Positions 1 through 6,095 of a stretch of DNA of 20,938 nucleotides are shown here, in pieces (the stretch's first letter is position 1; every line of letters begins with the position of its first letter). The stretch is taken from positions 1 through 20,938 of the forward strand of contig CAZEGI010000020.1 in the NCBI GenBank assembly GCA_964512105.1, read 5' to 3'. Made by a program: the position numbers and the translations under genes. The notes below the pieces were generated by a model. That model searched no databases. It saw only the letters and a list, made by a program, of their open reading frames with translations, and was not told the DNA's origin. The DNA is from CAZEGI01 sp964512105. Its GTDB lineage: Archaea > Altiarchaeota > Altiarchaeia > IMC4 > CAZEGI01.

Positions 1-60
1 GCGTGAAAGACTCGTGGGAAAAACAGGGGCACCGCCTACGAGCCGACTGGCAAATAAACA

Positions 61-82
61 ACCCCGCCCTTAAGGGCGGGGT
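61..82. repeat. Perfect 22-bp palindrome at the IS right end
   Basis: Two 11-base arms (ACCCCGCCCTT and its complement) meet with no spacer. The palindrome begins 2 nt after the tnpA stop codon. It probably serves as the right-end hairpin bound by TnpA and may also end tnpA transcription. Confidence 0.7.
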
Positions 83-84
83 AT

Positions 85-558
85 TCACGAGTAGTCAAGC
101 AGGCTGGTTTGTGCGCCGGCCTGCGGAGGTTGAACGTCCTCCTCTCGGAGGACGCGACTCCAGTCTCCAGAGCTTTTGGAGATGTAGTGTTGGATGGTGT
201 CGGCAGTCACATTTCCGACGCTGCGGTAGAACTTGCCGCAGCTCCAGAAACTACCATGCTGATAACGGCGTCGTAGCTCAGGAAAACTTTGGAATAAACG
301 TCGTGCAGAAACGCCTTTGAAGATTTGCACGACATAGCTCACAGACACGTTGGGCTTACACCCAACAAACAAGTGCACGTGGTCAACATGCACTTGGATT
401 TCATAAATCGTGAAGTTGTACTTCACCGCAACCTCACGAAACACACGCTCACAAAAGCTCTTAACCTCGCCGGACAAAATCTTATAACGGTATTTCGGGC
501 AGAAAACCACGTGAAAACAAACCTGTCCGAAGCCATGGCTCACGCTAAGTAAATCCAT
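85..558 (-). CDS. tnpA: IS200/IS605-family TnpA transposase
   Basis: A Y1 HUH single-strand transposase that cuts and joins the element's ends using one tyrosine and a metal held by two histidines. With the ATG at 558 the protein has 157 residues, usual for the family. The HUH motif is His60-Val-His62 in HVDHVHLFV. The catalytic tyrosine is Tyr125 in DTIQHYISKSS. The family segment QIFKGVSARRLF is at about 78-89. An upstream in-frame TTG at 567 abuts the GGAGG at 568-572, so the ATG nine bases downstream of that Shine-Dalgarno is preferred. All catalytic residues are present, so it may be active. It has no accessory gene. The C-terminal 15 residues are Gln/Pro-rich and poorly defined. Confidence 0.93.
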   Translation of the reverse strand: MDLLSVSHGFGQVCFHVVFCPKYRYKILSGEVKSFCERVFREVAVKYNFTIYEIQVHVDHVHLFVGCKPNVSVSYVVQIFKGVSARRLFQSFPELRRRYQHGSFWSCGKFYRSVGNVTADTIQHYISKSSGDWSRVLREEDVQPPQAGAQTSLLDYS

Positions 559-570
559 ATTAAACAACCT

Positions 571-616
571 CCGAAGCGGTCCCTAAAGCGCCCGCGAAGC
601 GGGCGCGCCGCCTCGG
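571..616 (-). promoter_or_regulatory. Leader hairpin before tnpA
   Basis: An inner perfect 8-bp stem (588-595 with 599-606, loop GAA) lies inside an outer 9-bp arm pair with one mismatch (571-579 with 608-616). In the tnpA transcript the outer arm includes the last two bases of the Shine-Dalgarno (568-572). In known IS200 elements a leader hairpin blocks read-through transcription or hides the ribosome site. The same role here is inferred from position. Confidence 0.5.
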
Positions 617-643
617 TAAAATATTAAAAAACAAGAGAGGTAA

Positions 644-715
644 ATGCAAGGAAACAAAACGGATTGCGCAATTCCTCTGCGGGCTAAAGCCCGCAGTATC
701 CTTGCGGAAATGTAA
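644..715 (+). other. Possible 23-codon leader ORF coupled to the lipoprotein gene
   Basis: ATG at 644 follows GAGAGG (635-640) by 3 nt. The frame runs 23 codons to a TAA at 713-715 that overlaps the lipoprotein ATG as TAATG. The hairpin at 677-696 lies inside it. The overlap would allow translational coupling. The Shine-Dalgarno spacing is short, and the hairpin could equally be a mobile-element remnant, so this is a weak call. Confidence 0.2.
677..696. repeat. Perfect 8-bp hairpin upstream of lipoprotein gene
   Basis: Arms CTGCGGGC (677-684) and GCCCGCAG (689-696) enclose the loop TAAA. It begins 38 nt before the lipoprotein ATG. Hairpins of this form often occur at IS200/IS605 ends, so it may mark the true left end of the element, or it may be a leader structure. 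A 10-bp palindrome, ATTGCGCAAT, precedes it at 663-672. Confidence 0.6.
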
Positions 716-1197
716 TGAAGTTACAGTTTGTTTTATTTTTGACAGGGTTGGTTTTAATTTCCGGATGTATCAACATTAATGCCGGCAAGAATATAATAAA
801 TCCTGGCTTACGAATTCTGAACGAAACCATATGTAAAAATCTGAACACCACGGATTACGACGACTGCCTCTACAATAACATTCCAAAATATCCGCGCACG
901 GAAATCTGCTTGAACATAAGTTCAAACGCGACAAGGGAAAAGTGCTTCGACCTGCTTGCGCATCTTACCGGAAACCACACCCTTTGCGAGTATGCGGATA
1001 AGAGGTTCTGCTACTACTCGCTTGCACAGAGTTTGAAGGACCCGGAGCTGTGCGACAAGATTTCCTACGAGGAAACGGGTCTGAAGGACTCATGCTACAT
1101 ACTACTGTCCAAGAGCGTTGGCGACAGGAACCTTTGCAATAAAATAAGCAATGAAAATAGACTGATGAAGGAATACTGCCTGGACTACTTCAGATGA
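715..1197 (+). CDS. Small Cys-repeat lipoprotein, function unknown
   Basis: I do not recognise a named family. The protein has 160 residues. A hydrophobic signal of about 17 residues ends in the lipobox LISGC, so Cys18 is the probable lipid-anchored N-terminus and the rest is extracellular. The mature part is built of about four to five short repeats in which paired cysteines frame a helix-like segment, for example LCDKISYEETGLKDSC followed by YILLSKSVGDRNLC. There are several N-glycosylation sequons (NET, NTT, NIS, NAT, NHT), mostly near the N-terminal end. The minus-strand lipoprotein at 4227-4862 carries the same cysteine module. No clear Shine-Dalgarno precedes the ATG. A role in surface binding or envelope structure is only a guess. 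Confidence 0.8.
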   Translation: MKLQFVLFLTGLVLISGCININAGKNIINPGLRILNETICKNLNTTDYDDCLYNNIPKYPRTEICLNISSNATREKCFDLLAHLTGNHTLCEYADKRFCYYSLAQSLKDPELCDKISYEETGLKDSCYILLSKSVGDRNLCNKISNENRLMKEYCLDYFR

Positions 1198-1210
1198 ATT
1201 CCTTCACATT

Positions 1211-1248
1211 TACTTATCCCTCTCAATCTTCGCCTTTTCCTTCAGTTC
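1211..1248 (-). pseudogene. Duplicated PPDK C-terminal tail (remnant)
   Basis: Read on the minus strand this segment encodes VELKEKAKIERDK followed by TAA. The real PPDK ends KLKEKAKVERDK and TAA at 1448. The two DNA copies differ at about 4 of 37 aligned positions, all transitions, changing only one residue (Ile for Val). It looks like the old or an alternative 3' end of the PPDK gene, now separated from it by about 200 bp. Confidence 0.75.
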
Positions 1249-1433
1249 AACCTTTTAACAAAAGGTTACGCAAAACTTGATAACAAGTTTTGGGACATCA
1301 AAATCGAAGATTTTGTGTCCAACGAAGCTACGCTTCCTTCGGAGCCAAAACTGCTTTGCAGTTTTGCGCTGATCAAAACATGTGCCATTTCACTTCGTTC
1401 AATGGCACTTACGTTGCGCATTTACGTGATCAA
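1249..1433. repeat. Array of short consecutive hairpins
   Basis: At least six inverted repeats follow one another almost without gaps: 1249-1267 (8-bp stem), 1271-1292 (9-bp), 1293-1320 (12-bp with one bulged base), 1324-1336 (5-bp), 1346-1366 (9-bp) and 1382-1408 (8-bp, 11-nt loop). Most loops are 3-4 nt. TGATCA occurs at 1370 and again at 1428. No gene is evident. The array is bounded by the two copies of the PPDK tail. It could act as a terminator for the convergent genes, be a mobile hairpin element, or be structural. Confidence 0.7.
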
Positions 1434-1447
1434 ACATTCCAAACCCG

Positions 1448-4096
1448 TTACTTATCCCTTTCGACCTTTGCCTTTTCCTTCAGTTTCGCATGCGCTGCCG
1501 CAAGCCTCGCAATCGGAACCCTGTACGGCGAGCAGCTCACGTAAGTCAGGCCCGCGCGGTGGCAGAATTCCACAGACCGCGGGTCGCCGCCGTGTTCGCC
1601 GCATATGCCCACCACAAGGTCTTTTCTCGCGGATTTGCCTCTCTTGACGCCCATCTTCACCAGCTGTCCGACACCCACCTGGTCGATGGTCTGGAACGGG
1701 TCGTCCTTCAGGATTCCCTTCTCGATGTATTCCGGAAGGAACTTGCCTGCGTCATCCCTTGAAAACCCGTAGGTCATCTGCGTGAGGTCGTTTGTTCCGA
1801 AGGAGAAAAACTGGGCCTCCGTCGCTATCACGTCGGCAGTCAGTGCGGCCCTCGGGATTTCAATCATCGTTCCGATTTTGTACTTTACGCTGGTTTTTTG
1901 CTCCTTCATAACGTCCGTTGCAACCTTCACTATAATCTCCTTCAGCACTGTAAGCTCCTTTATCTCGCCAACGAGCGGTATCATTATCTCCGGGAAAATC
2001 TCGATGCCCTGCTTCTTCACCTCGCACGCCGCCTCGATTATAGCCCTTGCCTGCATCTCGCAGATTTCAGGATAAGTAATCACGAGCCGGCATCCGCGGT
2101 GGCCGAGCATCGGGTTGAGTTCGTGCAGACTTTTGGTCTTTGCCTTCAACTTTTCAACTGAAACATGCATCTCGTCCGCAAGCTCCTCAATGTCTTTGTC
2201 CTCCTGCGGCAGGAATTCGTGCAGGGGCGGGTCGAGCAGGCGTATGGTTACCGGCAGTCCCTTCATGACCTTGAAAATTCCAACAAAGTCGCCCCTCTGC
2301 ATCGGCAGCAACTTATCGAGAGCGCGTCTTCTGCCCCGCTCGTCATCGGCAAGTATCATCTCCCTCACTGCCTTGATTCTGTCGCCCTCGAAGAACATGT
2401 GCTCTGTCCTGCACAAACCGATGCCTTCTGCACCGAAGTTTCTCGCGACTGTAGCGTCCTTCGGAGTGTCCGCATTTGTCTTCACACCGAGAGTTCTGAA
2501 TTCGTCAGCCCAGTCCATGAGTATTCTAAATTCACCGGTCATCTCGGGCTCTATGAGTTGCACCTCCCCCAAAATAACCTCGCCTGTATTTCCATTTATG
2601 GCTATGACCTCGCCCTCCTTGACCGTGTACTTATCAGTGGTAAACAGCTTCTTTTTGTAGTCCACGGAGATTTTTTCACAGCCCGCGACGCAGCACTTGC
2701 CCATTCCTCTCGCAACGACAGCAGCGTGCGATGTCATACCGCCGCGTGCTGTCAGAATGCCCTGCGAAGCCACCATGCCGTGTATGTCATCCGGGCTGGT
2801 TTCCGTTCTCACAAGAATCACCTTCTCGCCCTCTTCGGCCATTTTTTCGGCATCGTCTGCTGTGAACACAACCTTACCTACTGCGGCACCCGGCGATGCC
2901 GGCAACCCTTTTGCAATCACTTCGAGTTTTGCATCAACGTCTATGCGCTTGTGCAGTAGCTGGTTAAGCTGTTCGGGGTCAACCCTCAGAACTGCGGTTT
3001 TCTTGTCTATCAGTTTTTCCTTAACCATGTCCACAGCCGCTTTCACGGCCGCCTGCGCTGTTCTCTTTCCCGTGCGCGTCTGCAATATGTACAACTCGCC
3101 TTTTTCTATGGTGAACTCGAAATCCTGTATGTCCTTGTAGTGTTTTTCCAAGATTTCGTAAACCTTTATCAATTCCTTGTATGCATGCGGAATGTCCTTC
3201 TTCAAATCGTCTATGGCCTTCGGCGTTCTTATCCCCGCAACAACATCCTCGCCCTGCGCGTTTATCAGGTACTCGCCGTAGTGTTCCTTCTTACCGCTTG
3301 CGGGATTCCTTGTGAACGAGACCCCTGTTCCGGAGTCGCTGCCCATGTTTCCGTAGACCATGGCCTGGATGTTCACGGCAGTTCCCAAATCATCCGGAAT
3401 CTTGTTAATTTTTCTGTATGTAATCGCACGCTTGGTGTTCCACGAGCCGAAAACCGCATCAATCGCCATCTTCAGTTGCTCTCTTGGATCATTCGGGAAG
3501 TTCTTGCCCGCGCGCCTTTTGATTACGGCCTTGTAGCGCTCGACAACCTCCTTGAGTGCGGCAACCTTCAGGTCGGTGTCAAGTTTTGCGTTGTATTTTT
3601 TCTTTACGGCGGTAAGTTCCTCCTCAAACGCCTCGTGCTCGACACCCATCACCACGTCACCGAACATGTTTATGAACCTCCTGTACGAGTCGTAACCGAA
3701 ACGTTCGTTTTTCGTACGTTTTATCAGCGCCTGAAGCGTTTCGTCGTTCAGGCCGAGGTTAAGCACGGTGTCCATCATTCCCGGCATCGAGAACTTCGCG
3801 CCGGAACGCACGGAAACCAGCAGCGGATTTTTTGTTCCGCCGAATTGCTTTCCGGCTACCTTCTCAAGTTTTTTCAGGTTCTCCTCAATCTGCTTGTCCA
3901 AACCAGCAGGATACTTCCTGTTGTTCTTGTAGTAAAGTTTACAAACTTCCGTAGTAATCGTAAAACCCGGAGGGACCGGCAAGCCGATGTTCGTCATCTC
4001 CGCCAGGTTTGCGCCTTTGCCCCCGAGCAAATCCTTCATCTCCGTCTTTCCATCCGCTTTACCGCCACCGAAAAAATACACAAACTTGTTCGCCAT
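1448..4096 (-). CDS. ppdK: Pyruvate,phosphate dikinase
   Basis: Interconverts pyruvate + ATP + Pi and PEP + AMP + PPi, linking pyruvate to gluconeogenesis or giving PPi-dependent glycolysis. With the ATG at 4096 it has 882 residues, the usual length. The N-terminal ATP-grasp domain begins KFVYFFGGGKADGK. The swivelling phosphohistidine domain has His457 in GGMTSHAAVVARGMGK. The C-terminal PEP/pyruvate barrel ends with Cys832 in CGEHGGDPRSVEFC. These positions match the well-studied clostridial enzyme. In-frame TTG (4108) and ATG (4105) also exist, but the GAGGT at 4108-4112 is too close to them, and the family usually begins near Lys-Phe-Val-Tyr-Phe-Phe. It is convergent with the lipoprotein at 715. 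Its last codons are duplicated at 1211-1248. Confidence 0.96.
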   Translation of the reverse strand: MANKFVYFFGGGKADGKTEMKDLLGGKGANLAEMTNIGLPVPPGFTITTEVCKLYYKNNRKYPAGLDKQIEENLKKLEKVAGKQFGGTKNPLLVSVRSGAKFSMPGMMDTVLNLGLNDETLQALIKRTKNERFGYDSYRRFINMFGDVVMGVEHEAFEEELTAVKKKYNAKLDTDLKVAALKEVVERYKAVIKRRAGKNFPNDPREQLKMAIDAVFGSWNTKRAITYRKINKIPDDLGTAVNIQAMVYGNMGSDSGTGVSFTRNPASGKKEHYGEYLINAQGEDVVAGIRTPKAIDDLKKDIPHAYKELIKVYEILEKHYKDIQDFEFTIEKGELYILQTRTGKRTAQAAVKAAVDMVKEKLIDKKTAVLRVDPEQLNQLLHKRIDVDAKLEVIAKGLPASPGAAVGKVVFTADDAEKMAEEGEKVILVRTETSPDDIHGMVASQGILTARGGMTSHAAVVARGMGKCCVAGCEKISVDYKKKLFTTDKYTVKEGEVIAINGNTGEVILGEVQLIEPEMTGEFRILMDWADEFRTLGVKTNADTPKDATVARNFGAEGIGLCRTEHMFFEGDRIKAVREMILADDERGRRRALDKLLPMQRGDFVGIFKVMKGLPVTIRLLDPPLHEFLPQEDKDIEELADEMHVSVEKLKAKTKSLHELNPMLGHRGCRLVITYPEICEMQARAIIEAACEVKKQGIEIFPEIMIPLVGEIKELTVLKEIIVKVATDVMKEQKTSVKYKIGTMIEIPRAALTADVIATEAQFFSFGTNDLTQMTYGFSRDDAGKFLPEYIEKGILKDDPFQTIDQVGVGQLVKMGVKRGKSARKDLVVGICGEHGGDPRSVEFCHRAGLTYVSCSPYRVPIARLAAAHAKLKEKAKVERDK

Positions 4097-4160
4097 TTTC
4101 TTCATCAACCTCTTTCAAAATTTCATTCGAGAAATATGAAGTTACTCATTTGTCTTGGGA

Positions 4161-4175
4161 ATATAAAAATAAAAC
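4161..4175 (-). promoter_or_regulatory. Likely TATA box of PPDK gene
   Basis: On the minus strand the sequence reads GTTTTATTTTTATAT, a strong archaeal TATA-like stretch. A start about 26 nt downstream would give a leader of roughly 40-45 nt that includes the GAGGT before the PPDK start. Position and composition are the only evidence. Confidence 0.4.
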
Positions 4176-4226
4176 GTACCGAAGAAAACAATTACTTTTT
4201 CATACGTCATAATACCAAAACAAAAC

Positions 4227-4862
4227 TCAGAAAAGCTCAAAGTACAACTTATGCACCCAGTTCTTCTGCGTGTAAACATCCCTCTGGTATTCCGTCCCGC
4301 TCACGTTGAACTTCACCTTGTACAGGTCGCGGGCCGGGACCTTAACGCTGAACTCGCCGTTCAAATCCGTCGTTACGGTTTCTATGGTCTTGTTGTATGT
4401 GGTTGAAAAAATTCTTAGCTGCAGCCCGGTCACGGGTTTGCCGGTGGCCTTCATCTTCACCCAACCCGCGATGGTGCTGGATTTTCCGCCGGTTTCCACG
4501 CTGGTTTCGTTGTAGCAGAAATCCCGCATCGTGGTGCTCTCTATGAATCCGCATATGCTCTGGTTGTTCGTGGCTATGGCCTGATTGAAGTAGCACATGG
4601 TCAGCTCGGACTTGTGGACGCCCTCGCATTCAGGGATTTTCGACACGACCTTGGTTACGTTTATCGTCCTTATGTCAATGGACAGGTATTCGGAAGGTAC
4701 GCCCTCCACCGTGCTTGTCGCTCCGAGTACGGTGCTTGTCGACTCCGGAACGGTCGTAGCCGCAATGCTCGTTTGCGGGGTTGTCGTTGTAATGCCCTGC
4801 TGCTCGATGCATCCGCATGCAAGTACAACCGCCAAAAAAACCAAAAGTGAAATTTTTTCCAT
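4227..4862 (-). CDS. Lipoprotein with Cys-repeat and carboxypeptidase-regulatory-like domain
   Basis: A 211-residue exported protein of unknown function. Residues 1-18 form a signal with lipobox LACGC, making Cys18 the probable lipid anchor. Residues 22-55 are a Thr/Ser-rich linker. About 75-120 is a cysteine module (PECEGVHKSELTMC, then SICGFIESTTMRDFC) like that of the lipoprotein at 715-1197. About 125-211 is a beta-rich domain with the pattern AGWVK...TGKPVTG...TTDLNGEFSVKVPA typical of carboxypeptidase-regulatory-like or Ig-like folds, which usually serve adhesion or stability rather than catalysis. The gene starts upstream of and co-directional with PPDK, about 120 bp away. Its GGGAG directly abuts the ATG, too close to act as a Shine-Dalgarno, so a leaderless message is likely. 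Confidence 0.8.
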   Translation of the reverse strand: MEKISLLVFLAVVLACGCIEQQGITTTTPQTSIAATTVPESTSTVLGATSTVEGVPSEYLSIDIRTINVTKVVSKIPECEGVHKSELTMCYFNQAIATNNQSICGFIESTTMRDFCYNETSVETGGKSSTIAGWVKMKATGKPVTGLQLRIFSTTYNKTIETVTTDLNGEFSVKVPARDLYKVKFNVSGTEYQRDVYTQKNWVHKLYFELF

Positions 4863-4885
4863 CTCCCGTATGGTATTCGAATACT

Positions 4886-4895
4886 ACTTAAAAAA
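4886..4895 (-). promoter_or_regulatory. TATA-like box of lipoprotein gene
   Basis: The minus strand reads TTTTTTAAGT, centred about 28 nt before the ATG at 4862, the spacing expected for a leaderless archaeal message. It lies in the 38-nt gap after the aIF5A stop, so the lipoprotein gene may have its own promoter. Confidence 0.45.
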
Positions 4896-4900
4896 CTTTT

Positions 4901-5299
4901 CTATTCCGCCTTGACCTGCAGTATCTTCCTCCTGCCCATCACTTCCATGTAAAGGACCTCCTTACCTTCACTCACTCCAGTCACGTCATCCGGTATTGGG
5001 AGGTCGAAGGTCTCATAATTCTCGAGGTCCATGAGCTGCACGTTGCTGCCAACGACAGCGAGAACCTGCGCGGGTCTCTTGTTTATCACGGGAACATCGA
5101 CATTGCTGCCGGACGGCTGCATCAGATTTTTTTTCTGACCGTCGAATATGCCGATAGCTTCAATCCTGAACTTCGCGCCGCCGTGCTTTCCTGCCTTTGA
5201 GTGGACCATGCTCGACACCCTGCACGGAATATCGTCTATTATCACGTACTTTCCGACCTTCAGGTCTTTTATATCGCAAATCCTCCGTTCTTCAGACAT
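4901..5299 (-). CDS. eif5A: Translation initiation factor aIF5A (hypusine-containing)
   Basis: Archaeal homologue of eIF5A/EF-P, which binds the ribosome near the E site and relieves stalling, especially on proline runs. It has 132 residues, the usual archaeal length. The N-terminal SH3-like domain holds the modification loop MVHSKAGKHGGAKF, with Lys38 as the residue turned into hypusine or deoxyhypusine. The C-terminal OB-fold covers about 70-132. The deoxyhypusine synthase gene is not in this window. GAGGTG at 5305-5310 lies 5 nt before the ATG, a good Shine-Dalgarno, unlike its mostly leaderless neighbours. The likely TATA box is at 5348-5360. Confidence 0.95.
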   Translation of the reverse strand: MSEERRICDIKDLKVGKYVIIDDIPCRVSSMVHSKAGKHGGAKFRIEAIGIFDGQKKNLMQPSGSNVDVPVINKRPAQVLAVVGSNVQLMDLENYETFDLPIPDDVTGVSEGKEVLYMEVMGRRKILQVKAE

Positions 5300-5347
5300 T
5301 TTGACACCTCGGTAATGAAACTAAATAAGTTTAGTAGTAATACGAGT

Positions 5348-5360
5348 GGGTAAATAAATC
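5348..5360 (-). promoter_or_regulatory. Likely TATA box of aIF5A gene
   Basis: GATTTATTTACCC on the minus strand is centred about 55 nt before the ATG. Initiation about 26 nt downstream would give a leader near 30 nt that retains the Shine-Dalgarno at 5305-5310. A nearer AT-rich stretch (5317-5327) would start transcription at the ATG and lose that site. Confidence 0.35.
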
Positions 5361-5369
5361 CGTGATTTC

Positions 5370-5780
5370 TCAAATAACTTTGACTTTAATCTCTTCAACA
5401 CCTTTGAAATCCGGATCGCCGGTGTAAAATATCCCACACTGCACAAGTATGGAGCATGCTAAATGAATAACATCTGCATAAGAAATTTCCCTCTTACCAG
5501 AAACATAATATTTCAGACGTAGTTCTGTAGCGTATTTTGCTATCTGCAGGTTAACAGGAATTATCTGAATTCCCTCGATATTCTCTATCAAATTTATCGC
5601 TTCGCGTGCGTTATCTCTACCGATTTTTTTTGTTAAGCTATATTCTACCTCAGTCAAAGTCAGGGTATCAATCACGATATTCTCGGATAAAGATCCTCTG
5701 ATAGTATCCTTAGAAATGCTAAACTTTTCACCTTGGCTAAAAAATTCAATCCATACCCAGCTGTCAATATAAACGCTCAT
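5370..5780 (-). CDS. vapC: VapC-type PIN-domain toxin
   Basis: A predicted magnesium-dependent endoribonuclease of 136 residues, usual for VapC, whose targets are commonly tRNA or rRNA. The PIN acidic residues are visible: Asp6 in MSVYIDSWVW, Glu44 in LTLTEVEYSL, Asp103 in ISYADVIHLA, and Asp122/Asp124 in YTGDPDFKG. The start codon overlaps the stop of the antitoxin gene by 4 nt, so the two are translationally coupled, and the pair has one promoter before the antitoxin. The target RNA cannot be read from the sequence. The acidic set appears complete, so the toxin is probably functional. Confidence 0.9.
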   Translation of the reverse strand: MSVYIDSWVWIEFFSQGEKFSISKDTIRGSLSENIVIDTLTLTEVEYSLTKKIGRDNAREAINLIENIEGIQIIPVNLQIAKYATELRLKYYVSGKREISYADVIHLACSILVQCGIFYTGDPDFKGVEEIKVKVI

Positions 5781-6031
5781 TCAAATCTGCTCCATGCCTT
5801 TTTGCTATCCTTTATCATCTGTTCTATCTCCTGCGGCGTAAATTTTGGCACTCTCTCCCTAAGCTTCAGAAGTTCTTCAAATGCGTCCTTCGCCTTTGGT
5901 TTCATTACAGCTGCGTTCCCCTCAGGATGGAATACTACCTTGCTACCCTTCTTCAACTGCAGTTTTTTGCGTATCTCACGAGGAACCGTTATCTGTCCCT
6001 TGGATGTTACGGTTGCCTCAAAAGAGCCCAT
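5777..6031 (-). CDS. vapB: AbrB/SpoVT-type antitoxin (VapB)
   Basis: An 84-residue antitoxin. Residues 5-50 form a swapped-hairpin AbrB DNA-binding domain (ATVTSKGQITVPREIRKKL, then KKGSKVVF). The C-terminal part, about 50-84, is charged and helical and would wrap and neutralise the PIN toxin encoded immediately downstream with a 4-nt overlap. A strong Shine-Dalgarno, GGAGGTGAT, lies just before the ATG. Three copies of a 6-bp half-site flank the promoter (6042-6086), consistent with autoregulation by the VapBC complex. Confidence 0.9.
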   Translation of the reverse strand: MGSFEATVTSKGQITVPREIRKKLQLKKGSKVVFHPEGNAAVMKPKAKDAFEELLKLRERVPKFTPQEIEQMIKDSKKAWSRFE

Positions 6032-6041
6032 AAAATCACCT

Positions 6042-6086
6042 CCTTACATTTTATATAAAAGTAAGGAAAGTTTAAAAATGCCTTAC
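6042..6086 (-). promoter_or_regulatory. Promoter and probable operator of vapBC
   Basis: The half-site CCTTAC or its complement GTAAGG occurs three times in alternating orientation at 6042-6047, 6061-6066 and 6081-6086, spaced 19 and 20 bp. The first pair encloses a 12-bp palindrome TTTTATATAAAA. A TATA-like stretch at 6069-6077 lies between the second and third half-sites and would give a short leader retaining the Shine-Dalgarno, which overlaps the first half-site. This arrangement fits repression by VapB or VapBC. Confidence 0.6.
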
Positions 6087-6095
6087 TTTATGAGC

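Larger units (their letters stand above)
61..616 (-). mobile_element. IS200-type insertion sequence (ends approximate)
   Basis: A single-gene element carrying only the tnpA HUH transposase, with no tnpB. A perfect 22-bp palindrome (61-82) lies 2 nt beyond the tnpA stop, and a long imperfect stem (571-616) lies before the tnpA start. Such subterminal hairpins are what TnpA recognises in the IS200/IS605 family, which moves as single-stranded DNA and makes no target duplication. The exact ends cannot be fixed from this copy alone: the left end may reach the separate hairpin at 677-696. Bases 1-60 show nothing recognisable. Confidence 0.7.

Noticed and set aside
1249..1433. CRISPR array
   Set aside because: The hairpins differ from each other in sequence and length, with no repeated unit or equal spacers and no cas genes.
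1290..1647. Plus-strand frames across the hairpin array and PPDK end
   Set aside because: They run through inverted repeats and into antisense PPDK; no ribosome site and no protein-like pattern.
3140..4309. Long open frame on the plus strand opposite PPDK
   Set aside because: It is antisense to a clearly conserved enzyme, is rich in Arg/His/Val from reversed codons, and shows no domain.
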